From Sialis fuliginosa (lineage: Eukaryota; Arthropoda; Insecta; Megaloptera; Sialidae): a stretch of DNA of 64,000 bases. The stretch lies in contig OY540816.1 in NCBI GenBank assembly GCA_961205875.1, positions 13,898,701 to 13,962,700 on the forward strand. Direction: 5' to 3'. Positions 47,401 to 58,992 of the stretch are shown piece after piece. Positions within the stretch are counted from its first letter, which is position 1. The number at the start of each line of letters is the position of its first letter. Both the position numbers and the translations under genes were made by a program. Under the pieces are notes generated by a model. The model had not been told where the DNA came from and ran no database searches. It was given only the letters and a program-made list of their open reading frames with translations.

Positions 47401-49546
47401 GTACATAAAATATTTTTAAAATATAAAAGGCACAAGTTGTAATATATAAATGTATATATAAAAGAAAAAGAAAAAATAAATTAGTTATAAAAGTATGTTT
47501 AAAATATTTCTACAAACTATAGTTTATAAATATAAAAAATTATTATATTTCGATCAGCCATGTTTAAAATATAAATGTTGCCTTTCTATTACAAAATATA
47601 TTTTTTTTTATACATTTATAACAGTGAATGATCTGTTTGAGATTATTTTTTAAGAAATTGTAATTTACAATCCAATCATATAATTACAATTATATATATC
47701 ATCAGGAAAATGCTCATCTAAAAATCAGTAAGCTAAATATTGAAATCTTGCAAGTAATCTGTTTAATAAGGTAATGAGGGTTGAAATTCTTCAAATATGC
47801 AATGTTATTAATTATTACTGTACAACAACAAACATAGAGTTCTTACTGTATAACAGAATAGAAAATCTGTAATTAAAATATATACAGTAGATACCGGATA
47901 TTGTAATCATATTTGTCCAACGAGTTTTTAAGTCTAAATATTTTTTTTTATTCCCACTTCCAAAACTATCAATTACATTTAACATGAATTATTTGATCAC
48001 ATTTATAACGGGCGAAGTGATTCTAAAAATCAGCAAAATATACATATAATTTGGTTGGTTGAGTCTATCATAAACCATAAAACAGAAAAATCAGCACCTA
48101 TATATTGTATTATTAAAATTTCAAACTACTTTAAAGTTATTTGTACTTTTATAATGAAAACAGTTAATAATAAAATATATTAGCTATAAAATATAAACCC
48201 AAAAAAACACAAGATTTATAAACAAAAACCTAAAAATGATAGAATGTATTTAAATAAATCAGTACCTATAAATAAATATTACACTTGCCTTATGTTCCGA
48301 TTCTAAAGGATTTGACAATCTCTGTGACACATTCTTCATACAGGCTGTAATATTTTTAGGTCTAACCATTGGTTGTTGATTAACATTCATATTTCTATTG
48401 TGTTTATTTGATTGTTCATTTGTAGAATTTTTAACATTTATACGATTAGCATTTGATTTACTGCTGCCTCCATTATCAGATGAATCTGATGTAGGATCTG
48501 ATGTTAACATCGGAGAAGAATCGCCACTACCTTGGTCAGGTGGAGACGTATTACTTTCATTATCCTCTGAACTTTCACTTAGTGATGCTTCAAACCATAG
48601 ATTTAATAACTTATGTAACATACCCACATGTTGATCTTTATACATTAAAGCAATTAACTGTACCATTGTAACTCCCCAATAGGCCTAAAAAATAAATCAA
48701 CGTTTAAATCTGAATGTGAATATTTTTATGATAAGAATAAAGGAATTCAGAGTTAAATTTAGTTAGTGCTACTTCATTTACATCTACAATAATAACAGTG
48801 TACAATATTATAAACTTACTGTTCCACCATTCTCAGTGAATTGTTGAGGATGTGAAATGAGATGCAATATCAGCTTATCAATGCTCTGTGTGAATAAATT
48901 CCATAATATTTGATTCTGTAAACTTGTATGACCAGACAATGGATCCGTATTTTCAGGAATATGTAAAACATTTCTGAGTAACAATAAGCAGTTATTTATA
49001 CATTCACATTGTTCTAAACTGATTTTTTCATCTTTCTCTAAAATTACTCGGATATAATCCAAAATAGCTTTGGTTGTACGTGAATCAACAAATGTCTCTT
49101 TACTTGTTGTTAACAATCGGTTTAATTCGAACATTGTGTGACGTCCCACATCAGTTTTAGTCATTACATCTGTAGACACTAAACATTCCACTGGCATTGT
49201 AAGATTTACAAGTATTTTAATTGTTGTTTCTATTATTTTCAAATCATTTTTTACATTTATCATTAATGGAATCAAGTCGTTTTTTATATTTTGTCCGAAT
49301 GCAATCGCTCTTCGAAATGTACGAAGAGCTCGATCTTCTTTGCATAATTTATCAAGTATTTCATTTAAATTAGCTGTACAACAAAATTTTAAAGTTACAT
49401 AATGTTCATTATTAAAAATACGTATATCGATTTAAAAATTAATACATACACAAGCAATTCTCGCCAACATTATACGAGTCCCCTTGTTGGACACCAAGTG
49501 ATGCAAATATACTATGGATTTGAGGGTTTACTAACATCCATGCCAT
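41468..49546 (-). CDS. tim: Circadian clock protein TIMELESS (insect tim type), 13 coding exons, 1131 aa
   Basis: Exons: 49546-49450, 49373-48820, 48684-48289, 46832-46576, 46407-46047, 45867-45575, 45413-45215, 44350-44232, 44173-43761, 43401-43201, 42242-42086, 42016-41945, 41744-41468 (3396 nt, consistent phases). Diagnostic of Drosophila-type TIM rather than the paralogue timeout: [13 protein letters not shown], the Ser-rich patch [16 protein letters not shown] (residues 251-266), [11 protein letters not shown], a basic nuclear-localisation-like [14 protein letters not shown] (about 419-432), [17 protein letters not shown] and the C-terminal [15 protein letters not shown]. In flies TIM pairs with PERIOD and is degraded after light through CRY/JETLAG (known). 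It is about 270 aa shorter than the fly protein, mostly in linker regions. Intron 3 appears to use a GC donor. A 5' UTR intron lies at 50764-49562. Confidence 0.95.
42402..42726. mobile_element. MITE family A, full-length copy in a timeless intron, inverted orientation
   Basis: The termini 'cccagtattataaaggattt' and the reversed counterpart ending 'tctttataataccag' match those of 40925-41252. The asymmetrical interior (tgtataataatgtaaatgca) runs in the opposite direction from that copy. It lies in the intron 43200-42243. Confidence 0.8.
43024..43173. mobile_element. Pogo-like MITE in the same timeless intron
   Basis: The right end, read in reverse, is cagtgaaacctgcctaa; the left end retains 'aacctgcctaa'. 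The same terminus occurs at 56696. TA flanks the right end, as for Tc1/mariner/pogo elements. No coding sequence. Confidence 0.6.
46833..48288 (-). other. Large timeless intron with apparent GC donor and a less AT-rich island
   Basis: The exon before ends cataag|gcaagt, a GC-AG donor consensus, and the acceptor is gtttatag|tct. Removing 48288-46833 keeps phase 0. Within it, about 47180-47390 is noticeably richer in G+C; on the plus strand one frame reads [20 protein letters not shown] but has a stop just upstream. This may be a decayed gene or transposon fragment; I could not identify it. Confidence 0.55.
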
Positions 49547-49561
49547 AATTCAATATAAGAT

Positions 49562-50764
49562 CTATAATAATTAATAGTTTTTATACATATATTCAGCACC
49601 ATACCAAGGGGGTATTCTGGGTATTGTTATGTTTATGTGAGATGTTTTGTTCTAGAAATTCACTAAAAAATGCACTGGTGGACCCGTTTACACCATATTT
49701 TTGTTGTGTAATCATAGTATTATTACTTTTATTGTAAATTTAGAGAGATAGCTGATATATTCTAGTTTTCGCAAACCCTTTGAAGCACAAAAAATGCTGC
49801 GACCTGTAGAACAAATATGGTCGTCACGCGAAAAAAAAAAATTAAAATAATGGTCATTTCGAACTACCAACATGTTAGAGTAATTATAATCTTTTTTTTA
49901 GAATGATCGAGCAACCGGTGCTGGACCACTTCATATGGATTGACCCTTATACTAAATAATATTATTTGAATATTTCATATACATTTTCTTTTCCCCCCAA
50001 AAAACTATTTGAATATAATATTTCATAACGTGTCACCGGATTAGGGGGGTACCATAACTAACATTAATTCCGCCGGGGCCCCGACCTTCCTTAGTCCGCC
50101 ACTGATAAATAAAATTTAAAAATCATCAAAGGAGTATATTTTACAGATAATCGATAGGTAGGTAAAAATAGGCATTGAAAAAAAAAAAAAATTTTAAATG
50201 TAATGCAAATGGCCTTAGATAATTAGATACTTTATAATCTCTCAATCTTCAGCGAGGGCGCATTAAAAATCCACCAAAGGCGCCATGGCGCCCGCTTGCG
50301 TCGGGTTGCCGACCCCTGAAATAGAACCTCCAAAGTCCACGACCCGGTATAGCTCAATAGCTGTATTAGTCCCCTAGTCATCGGGCCCGTTTGCCCTGGG
50401 CGAGATTTTTTACGCTAAGTACTTAACACACAAGTGCTGCATTCTAATTCGTTAGTAAAAAAAAAGTCACGTTTGAATATTCTACTGCACGCGCCAAAAC
50501 ACGAGAGCTAAAAATATATGCAATATTAATCAATACATTTGAATATTAATTAAAAACTAAATATCACAGCTAAATATCAAAAATAATATAAATGTAGTAC
50601 ATGTTATGTATTACTTATAATAAATTGTTTTGTAAATATACTATTCCATACTTCAATATAATAATATGTATTTTAAATTATTTTAAACAATGAAGTGGTA
50701 TAATGGTTGATTTTCAAATTTCAAATCAACATTTATAATTAAACAATTGATCATTTTTACTTAC
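49562..50764 (-). other. tim: 5' UTR intron of timeless
   Basis: A strong donor (aaag|gtaagt, exon end 50765) and an acceptor (attattatag, next exon from 49561) lie upstream of the start codon, 15 nt before the ATG. The intron carries repeat debris, including a hAT-like terminus at 50302-50318 and 'ccgccactg' near 50097. Inferred from splice consensus only; no transcript evidence. Confidence 0.6.
50302..50318 (-). mobile_element. hAT-type transposon terminus
   Basis: Read on the minus strand the sequence is caggggtcggcaacccg, the common terminal motif of many hAT elements. No matching opposite terminus or transposase is seen in the neighbourhood, so the element is partial. Confidence 0.5.
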
Positions 50765-50926
50765 CTTTCTTTGAAAATAAAGAATTTATCGAATCATTAG
50801 ATTTATTATATGTTTTACACTAGTAATACTTTGAAAACACTAAATAATACTCGAAAACTATCATTATTTGTTGGACAGTGATTAAACACAGCAACTTTCA
50901 ATACAAACGCAAGGTCGCACGCGTCG

Positions 50927-50945
50927 CACGTGTTGAAGCAACGTG
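50927..50945 (-). promoter_or_regulatory. tim: Tandem circadian E-box (CACGTT-N7-CACGTG) in the timeless promoter
   Basis: On the gene's strand the order is cacgtt, 7 bp, cacgtg. Two E-boxes 6-7 bp apart form the high-affinity site for CLOCK:CYCLE (BMAL1) in clock-gene promoters (established). It lies about 160 bp above the putative first donor at 50765, where a core promoter would be expected. Confidence 0.75.
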
Positions 50946-52149
50946 ACAGTTAACCGATTGGAAATAATAGAGAAAATTGTTAATGGCATGCGCGTCTCTA
51001 GGAAAATGTGATGTCTGTAAACGAGTTTAAATAATGTATTTTTAAATAATACACATATTATTTTAAATAATAAAAGTATACAACTTCTTTAGATATTTAT
51101 AAAAACATAATTTCCATAATATTTAAATTAAAAAAAATGTAATTACAATATTTTGTAATATTAAAATAAATTACATATAACACAAGCACATTATTTCACT
51201 TTTAATAAGAAAATATTATATAATCAGTAATCACACTTAAATTGTATTGACATGATTCATTATAAGAATAAGTTTTTGACATTTAATAAATGTCACAATC
51301 AACAAAAAACCCAAAAAACAACTATTGTCACTGGACGTGTTCAACCAATCAACTTTTTAACCAACCAATGATGTGCCAGTAATTTTAATATGCCATTCAT
51401 GCCACCAATACGATTACAGCAACATAATGGCGGCAAAAATAAATTTATGTTTGAATATTTTGTAAACAAACCCTTAATTATTTTCATTATTTCAAAACAC
51501 ATTCTTTGTATTTATTTATCATGACTATATCAGTCGATTAATTAAGTATTGTTTTAGCGACTGTTACAAAATGGTCTTAAAATAATCTTTTTATCAGTGC
51601 CATAACTAGAGGCTTTGGGGCCCTGCGGTAGCAAGTGACCAAGGGGCCCTTACTATATGCAGAATATACAAATTAAAGACCTTTTTTTTATTGTTACCTC
51701 AATCTACAATGTTACGCTTCTTACTAATTTTAATTACCTTTTTTTTTGTTCCTCAATCTTGCCGACCGCAATTTTTACGCTGCTGCGTAGGCCTCGGGAC
51801 ACTGCCCCAGTGGTATTTACGGCATTGCTTTTTATGTACTAGTACTAGTAAGATACAACAATAATAGTAGTGTAATGAAAACATATTATAATTACTGCAA
51901 TTTTAATGAATTAATTTTTATCTGAATATCATTAAGTAATAAGCCATTTTATAAAATTATTTAATATTTATAATTCAATATCATTTACAGAGGAGCATAT
52001 CTGTAAAAGGTTTCTTATCTTATCTTATATTAAATTAATGAAACAAGAAGTATAGCGATCAAATTTAAATTTTATTTGTCTATTTACAATAACTTACTAT
52101 ATTATACACATCACCATAACCAATAATAATACTTATTTTTGAAAAAAAA
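50946..52149. other. Gene-free stretch between timeless and PDCD10
   Basis: No exon seen. 51598-51800 contains less AT-rich fragments such as cagtgccataactagaggc and ggggccctgcgg, typical of decayed transposon ends. The rest is AT-rich; the PDCD10 3' UTR enters from the right (AATAAA on the minus strand near 52070). Confidence 0.5.
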
Positions 52150-53836
52150 TTATTCACACTTATTTTTAACTGTTACCATAATCATATTTGTTTGATGAAT
52201 CAAATATAAGGCACTTATGAACACGGCATTGGCTCTGAAATAAATATTTATAATTTTTAAAAATATAAGGAATGAGCTTACTAACATAATTTTTTTGTTC
52301 TTGTACTTACTGTCCTTCCTTAAAATATTCCTTTAAAGTATTACTGAATCGCTTAGAAAATTTAACAAATTCTCTTTTTCTTTGCTCCAGAGCTTGCTTT
52401 CCTGTACTGCCAGGAATAAATGCAGCCACTTCGTTAACTGCATCCAGAAGCTTTTTAATAGCACTAGCAATCTCTCTGTAAAAAAATTATTATTATAATC
52501 TAACTGTGTGTAATTCATATAACAAACAAATAATAAAACCATTGTTTTTATGTACGTACTTATAAAAAATTAAACGTGAGATACAAAACAAGAACTATGA
52601 TTATTAACAACCAGGTTCACAGTATGGAATATGTACTGTATAACAAGTATGTAAAAAACTAACTATTACTCACTTTATAGTCTCTAGGAATGTTTTTCGA
52701 TCAGTTATTTCATCTGGAATACGACTTAATATTTTTTTCAAGCCCATTGATTTCTTATTTAATTCTTGGAATGTATCTTCAGAACGACTCAAACGGTATT
52801 CTAAAATTATTAATGAAAAGGAATGAAATAAGTACTGTGCCTATTATACAAAATCTATAAACTTTTTAAACTTTTAAAGTGTAAAACTATTTTTAATAAT
52901 ATTTAATAATTTTTGAACGTAGACTTTCGCGGTTATTCAATTGTATAAACATTTGATTGTTGGGTTGTATACCGCGTTGCACTATATTGTCACTTGACGT
53001 TTCGACCAACATCTCGTGGTCTTCTTCAGAAGTGAAGTGTTGAGTACAGAAGGTGTAGCTGCTTAATTAAGTAAGGGTTGATGTTTGCTAGAATTAGTTT
53101 TGATAAATCAAGTGTTGCTTTGCAACAGCACCAGTTTCAAATGTTTATACAATATTTAATAACTTTGCTATTAATTACGCCAAATGATATTTGTGGCGTA
53201 ACTATTATACGGACAACATTTTTGGAGACTATAATTTTAATAGCGCCATGGGCACCAACCTTCCTAAGTTTGCTGACCATAACTAATGTACCTACTTTGT
53301 TACTACACAAAATATCTTGAAGTTTAGTCTGCAGTATTTTTTTGTACTGTATTTTTTAATATATATATTTACAAAAGAACATATTCATCTATTATGGGAA
53401 TATAATTTACAATGATCTTAAAATAGGACATGGAGAAAATATAAATTGAATGATTTTGACCCAACTTCCTCCCTCCAGAATAACAATCACATATTTTATT
53501 GTGTTAGGTTATAAACATACCATCTGATTCAGAAGCTGCACCTTGTAGTCGTAAAATACTTTCATTCATATTTATTCCTATTTCTGCATGTCTCATAATA
53601 CCTACAACCAGATCATATGTAAGCCCTGCGTATGCTGCTTCAGCTTTTGTAAAAGCAGCTCGTAAAGTTTGTGATGCCGCTAAATCATGACGCTCCATCT
53701 ATTTATTGATAATAATATAATTAAAACAAGATTATAAAATTAATAAAAATTAAATATTAAATACCTGAGCCAGAATAGGACGTATCAAAACGGGAAGAAC
53801 TAATGATGTGACAGGAGTGTCATCTCCCATTGTCAT
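52150..53836 (-). CDS. PDCD10: Programmed cell death protein 10 (PDCD10/CCM3), 5 exons, 208 aa
   Basis: Exons: 53836-53765, 53698-53521, 52800-52674, 52475-52311, 52234-52150 (627 nt). The length matches the human protein (212 aa). Recognisable blocks: [20 protein letters not shown] in the N-terminal dimerisation helix region, [35 protein letters not shown] and the C-terminal four-helix FAT-homology part ([23 protein letters not shown]). Known role: adaptor binding GCKIII kinases (MST3/4, STK25) and STRIPAK, at Golgi and cell junctions. The gene is head-to-head with WDR55, 430 bp apart. Confidence 0.95.
52950..53340. mobile_element. Possible retroelement fragment in PDCD10 intron 2
   Basis: Contains 'tgacgtttcgaccaa', then 'gtggtcttcttcagaag'. 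This kind of motif is frequent at the ends of Penelope-like and other retroelements in animals. No reverse transcriptase is visible. The identity is a suggestion based on remembered motif style. Confidence 0.3.
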
Positions 53837-54266
53837 ATTTTATTTTATATTTATTTAACTATTTGTGAAATTCAATAATTATCTCTTAGATTCTTGAACA
53901 GCACATTAAAGTATTAAAATAATCTAATAAAATTATTGCACTTTCCTGAAATATACAAAAATTTTACCACCTCACAACAAAATATTCACGACTCATCTGA
54001 CAAATCGGACATACTGTGACGGTATTTCAGTTTGCAATTTTTTGGCTTGAGCAAATGCAGCAAATGATTAGGTATGTTTTTCGTATTTTTAACACGTTTA
54101 ATTAATATATATTTCGAAAAAATAAAGTTTGTGTCGTTTAAATGTTCTTGATAGTATTTTTATAAACTAAATACATATTAAAAATTATCATAACCTGTTC
54201 TAAAAGTTCTTATATTTATTTTTAGGTTACTTACCATGTTGCTTTATTGACCAATTCAAATACATA
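53837..54266. promoter_or_regulatory. Divergent promoter region of PDCD10 and WDR55
   Basis: 430 bp between start codons of two genes transcribed outwards. It is AT-rich with a less AT-rich central section (about 53980-54060). No motif is assigned. Confidence 0.45.
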
Positions 54267-56507
54267 ATGAAAAGTAAAATTTTTAATGGTGAATCTGATA
54301 CTGAAGATTCAGATACTACTTCAGAATCTGATGTATCTATTTCAAGTTCATCAAGTGAAGAAACAGAAGAACCTGAACAAACTGTAAGTGCAAATATAAA
54401 TGATGAAAATATAACATTGAACATCAATGAAGAAGAGGATGAAACAATAAAAGCTTTTATCCGTGAAAAAAACAAGAAAAATAACCATCCACCCAGCATT
54501 AATTTTGATGATCATATAGTAGACGTATGTTTTCATCCAAATGAAGATTTACTAGCCGTTGCTAGCATAACAGGGGATGTTTTTGTATGTAAATACACGG
54601 ACGATGAAACTACTATTGCTGACACTTGGGAATTGCACTTAAATTCTTGTCGAGATATTGAATTTAGTACTGATGGAGAAGTATTGATATCAACAGCTAA
54701 AGATAAATCTATAATGATAACAAATGTACAAACTGGTAGATTAGTTCGATTCTATGAAGAATGTCATGAAGTACCTGTATATTGTTTAAGAGTATTGGAT
54801 AATAATATATTAGCATCAGGTAATTAATTTTTTTAAATCATTAACTATATTATGTTTTTTTATGCCACAATAAGGCTAAGAACAACAGTTTGTGACTAAT
54901 TGACGATTTGTCCAATGCTTACTTCAGCACATACTGATAAGTTAGAACTACCACTACTCTGTCTTTTATATTGACTACTTTGCAGATGGTGTTAGCTTAG
55001 TTTTTGCTCGAGAGCAAATTCTGTATAATACCAGATATTAATGAATTTTATACGTATTCCATATTCTTTGTTCACAGCAACGGGTGTATAGTACTAGTAC
55101 TCTATTTATATAATTTATTTATATATATAACATAGAAGTCAGTATACTTATATTAAATATATTAAAAAATTTCAGGTGATGATGATGGTAGAGTCAAGTT
55201 ATGGGATTTGAGAAGTGATTCCGATAAACAAATTTATACAATCAAAAAACATGATGATTTCATCAGTGATATGGTTACAAACGAAGCAAACAAATATCTT
55301 GTGTGTTCTAGTGGAGACGGTTCAATATCATCTGTCGATTTAAGAAAAAGGTATTAGTCTAACTTCCTTTTATTCAATAGATCAAATTAAATTTGTTTAG
55401 TTACTTTTTCTAAGTAGATGTGTATTTAACATTGAAAATTCAGTTCAGAAGGTATATACTATACACCTCACAATAATTCCTTGAAAAATGTTTCTTATGC
55501 CTGCATTACACATGTCAATTTTTTTACCGATTTTAAGTACTTAAAATTGACGACTGAAAATCACATTTATATATTATGTATATTAAATTTTAAACTTCAT
55601 TTCTTGATGAAAACAAAAATGTTTAATTTAATTAACATTTGCCAATTGACTTTTTCACAGTATAGAATTACTGTTTTTTTAATTTGTATGATTTTATGTT
55701 GTTAATTATTTGTGCATTTTATTCTTCAACACGGAAAGAATTTATTTGTTATTCTATACAATTTTTCTAAGTTGGTATTAAATTAGAGAAATTGTTGAAA
55801 AATTTAAAAAAAATGTGTAAAAAACTTTAAGGCACTACTTAAAATTGGTAGAAAAATTTTAATTGTAATACATGCTTATAGTCTACTGCTAAAATTATGA
55901 TTTGATGAACAAAAATTTATTGGTTGAATATTTAGGAATCCGTATTTATACATTATCATTATGACTAGTCATATAAATTGCTTATGAATTTCACATACAT
56001 TTATTTATCAATTACAGAGGTTTTCATCTACAATCAGAAGAATATGATGAAGAATTTACGTGTATGGGATTACTCCGTACAGAATCTAAACTCTTAGCAA
56101 ACACATCTAAGGGAAAAATGTATTTATTCAATTGGGAAGAGTTTGGATACCACAGCGATGAATTTCCGGGCCTCAAATATTCAATAAACTGCATTGTTCC
56201 AGTAACTGAAAATATTGTAGTTACAGCGAGTGAAAATGGTGTTTTAAGAGCAACGCATTTGTTCCCACATAAACATTTAGGAATTGTTGGTCAACACACA
56301 ATGCCTATAGAAAGTATTGATATTTCAAATAACGGACATTTAATAGCATCAAGTTCACACAACAATGATGTAAAATTTTGGAATATTCAATATTTTGAAA
56401 CTTTTGAAAAAATTAGTTCAACAAGTAAACGCAAAACTAATTTGTCTAATAATTTACCATCTTCAAAACAAACGAATGTAGCTGATTTCTTTGCAGATTT
56501 AAACTGA
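54267..56507 (+). CDS. WDR55: WD repeat-containing protein 55, 3 exons, 405 aa
   Basis: Exons 54267-54819, 55176-55350 and 56018-56507 join in phases 1 and 2 (1218 nt). An acidic, Ser/Glu/Asp-rich N-terminus of about 75 residues precedes a seven-bladed WD40 propeller (VDVCFHPNEDLLAVASITGD; GDDDGRVKLWDLR; NNDVKFWNI). The C-terminal ADFFADLN matches the short tail motif of WDR55. Known role: nucleolar protein needed for rRNA production. AATAAA follows 4 nt after the stop codon (56511). The start chosen is the first ATG of the open frame, directly before the acidic stretch. Confidence 0.93.
54960..55045. repeat. MITE family A, one end only
   Basis: 'gcagatggtgttagctta' and 'gagcaaattctgtataatac' correspond to the terminal 90 bp of family A. 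It lies in WDR55 intron 1. Confidence 0.55.
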
Positions 56508-56695
56508 AAAAATAAAACATTTAACATTTCGAAGTACATTTATTGCTATTAAAAACAAATTGTACAGAAAATTAATAGCGTATAATAATAATTGTTATTA
56601 ACTATCAACTATATTATAATAATAAAACATATAAGTTGTAAAATATTTTTTTTAATATTAATTGTGTATTATATTGCACTGAATACAGTGAAACC

Positions 56696-56853
56696 TGCCT
56701 AAACCTTATATACCGGAAACATAGACAAACGAAAAATAAATTTCAGAACTGATTTATTGTTTTATTAAAACACAACTCTTTGTAAGATGGACACATCTGT
56801 AAAAAAGAAAAAAATACCATAATGATCGCATTCCGTTTTAAGCAGGTGTTACT
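56696..56853. mobile_element. Pogo-like MITE
   Basis: Left end cagtgaaacctgcctaaacc, right end degenerate (ttaagcaggtgttacta). It shares the terminus and the interior 'aaataaatttcag'-like text with 43024-43173. TA flanks both ends. Confidence 0.6.
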
Positions 56854-57771
56854 ATATATTTCTTATTTGAAAACATTAATTTATATGTATTTAAATATAA
56901 ATTGATCTGATAATTTTGAGCTCTTCACTATGTTTACAACATGCAATATGTTTATAAGCATGTAATTAGTAATATTTCTATGTAACATTTTGTATCTTCA
57001 ACAATATCCACACATCATATACATATAATAAAAGAAAATTTACTACTAATAACAAATACAATATAAACAGAGATATAGAGCAAAATACAGTAATATCAAC
57101 ATAAAAAAGGAATGTTTAATTTTGTATCACTTAATTTGTGAGAGTTTTAAATAAATAGTAGGTTGCATAAAACGATAGCCACAATTAATTGATCTTCCAT
57201 TTTCAATTTGCAAACCAAAAGATTACTAAACGACTAATTTTCTAATGAAATCTATCAAATCTTGATTAACATTAAACATGTTTGAAAATAAAATGAGTAA
57301 CAAAGATTATTTTTGTTTTATGCAACCAAAGTGACTATAATAATTAATTAATTTACCAATAACTTCACAGATAAAACTGAGAGTAAAATAAGAAACACGT
57401 CTTTCAATTGGTGTACCGATGAGTACAAAAACTTAACAAGTTTTGATTTAGAACAGTTCATGTAATGAAAGTATTGTCACTAATGAAAAGAACATATTAC
57501 GGTAGTTCCTTACTGTGGCTCTTTTTCTTACAAAATTATTGAAATTTTATTGATCATTAATTAACTCTTCATGACTACGTAGGTAAAACTAAAAAAATAT
57601 GATATAATTATCTTTAAAATTTATTATTTTAGCATTTCATCCATACTAAATCAAAACATTTTTGATGACAAATTCTTTGAAAGTAGAAAAATATTAAACT
57701 TCATTTTACCGAAATTTTGAAGATGTTTTAGAAATAAAAATTGTTAATGGTTAAAAATTTATCATATGTAT

Positions 57772-58376
57772 CAGTGGCGTAGCATAGGTTTCTGTTGCCA
57801 AATTTGCCGCCCCTTCCCCCCTACACTAACAATAAGAGAAAATATGATTATTACAAAATTTCTAGAGCGAGAAAATATGAAGCTGCAAAATTCAAAATTT
57901 TCAATAAAAACAATTTTCTCCAAGATTTAAAATTCTTAAAAACATAATTTTATTGTAAAAACATGTTTTGAAGTCTATTATTAATTAATCAATTATTATC
58001 TAAAAACTAGATTATTATTTCAAAAAAATTTATTGTTAAAAAAAATTATTCAAGCTACTGAATGTTTAATGTAATAAATATTTTCTTCACTGAAGAAAAT
58101 CATTTTTAGTATTGGCTTTCAAAATAAAAGACATTTCAATATAAATAAAAATAGGTATTAATTTCTTTAATCTTTTATTGAAAAGAAATAAGGAGTAATA
58201 TAGTAATTACAGATTATGAAAATATTATATAAAGTTGAGAAAAATTGTCTATTAAAACTTCTTTTTTAAACTTGAACGCTCCCGTACCCATAGATTTTTA
58301 TTTTATTTAATAATTTTTTTTCAAAGTGCCTGGGGCGGGTACACCCCCCCTCCCCCAATTTCACACTATGCCACTG
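57772..58376. mobile_element. Non-autonomous element with CAGTGGCRTAG ends, about 605 bp
   Basis: The left end is cagtggcgtagcataggt and the reversed right end is cagtggcatagtgtgaaatt. Poly-C/T tracts (ccccttcccccct; acacccccccctccccc) sit inside both ends. There is no ORF. A further terminus of the same kind lies at 63641-63656. The superfamily is not resolved. Confidence 0.65.
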
Positions 58377-58992
58377 CGTCGTATTCGTTTTCATGAAGAT
58401 TTATGTAATTTATAAAATCTAATACTATTTATACTGTATACATAGATATATAAAGAAAGAATGAAATAAGAATATATAATCTATATCTGTTTATATATTG
58501 TGTTATATTTCTTTTTTGAACGACAAAGTTACAAATCTAGTGTATCCTTGTTTACATAATAAGATAAAATTTTGTGTTAAGACTAACAAGATAAATACCT
58601 TAAATATCAATCTAGCAGTATCATATGCATTCCAGTCATTCTAAGAATTTATTTTTAATTACTACAGTAACATTCACTTAATAAACATTTAAATTTGATA
58701 ATGATTTTAAAATCAGATATAGGTACCATATAACTAAACATTTATTACAATTTAACCATAAAATCGAAATACGTCCATTAACATTTTCTAATTTCTAATT
58801 ACTTGATACATAGTTACTAATAAGCACTGATGTTATTTACTAAATTGTTTATAGAAAATACATGAAAACAGTAATAACAGGATATTTCCAATGACAATGT
58901 GCATATAATATCAGTATTTTATAGTAATCGATATACATTTAGGTACTATAAATATATTTATGATTATTAATTATTTAAAATAATAAAGGTGA

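Larger units (their letters stand above)
56508..58992. other. Gene-free stretch between convergent WDR55 and ITM2
   Basis: No exon could be supported. It holds two repeat insertions (56696 and 57772, listed separately). The remainder is AT-rich and must include the 3' UTRs of both convergent genes. Confidence 0.5.

Noticed and set aside
48398-48634. Plus-strand ORF of 78 codons
   Set aside because: Antisense shadow of the Ser-rich timeless exon 3.
41468-49546. Assignment to TIMEOUT (the timeless paralogue)
   Set aside because: The Ser-rich patch, [11 protein letters not shown] and C-terminal [15 protein letters not shown] are features of the insect clock TIM, not of TIMEOUT.
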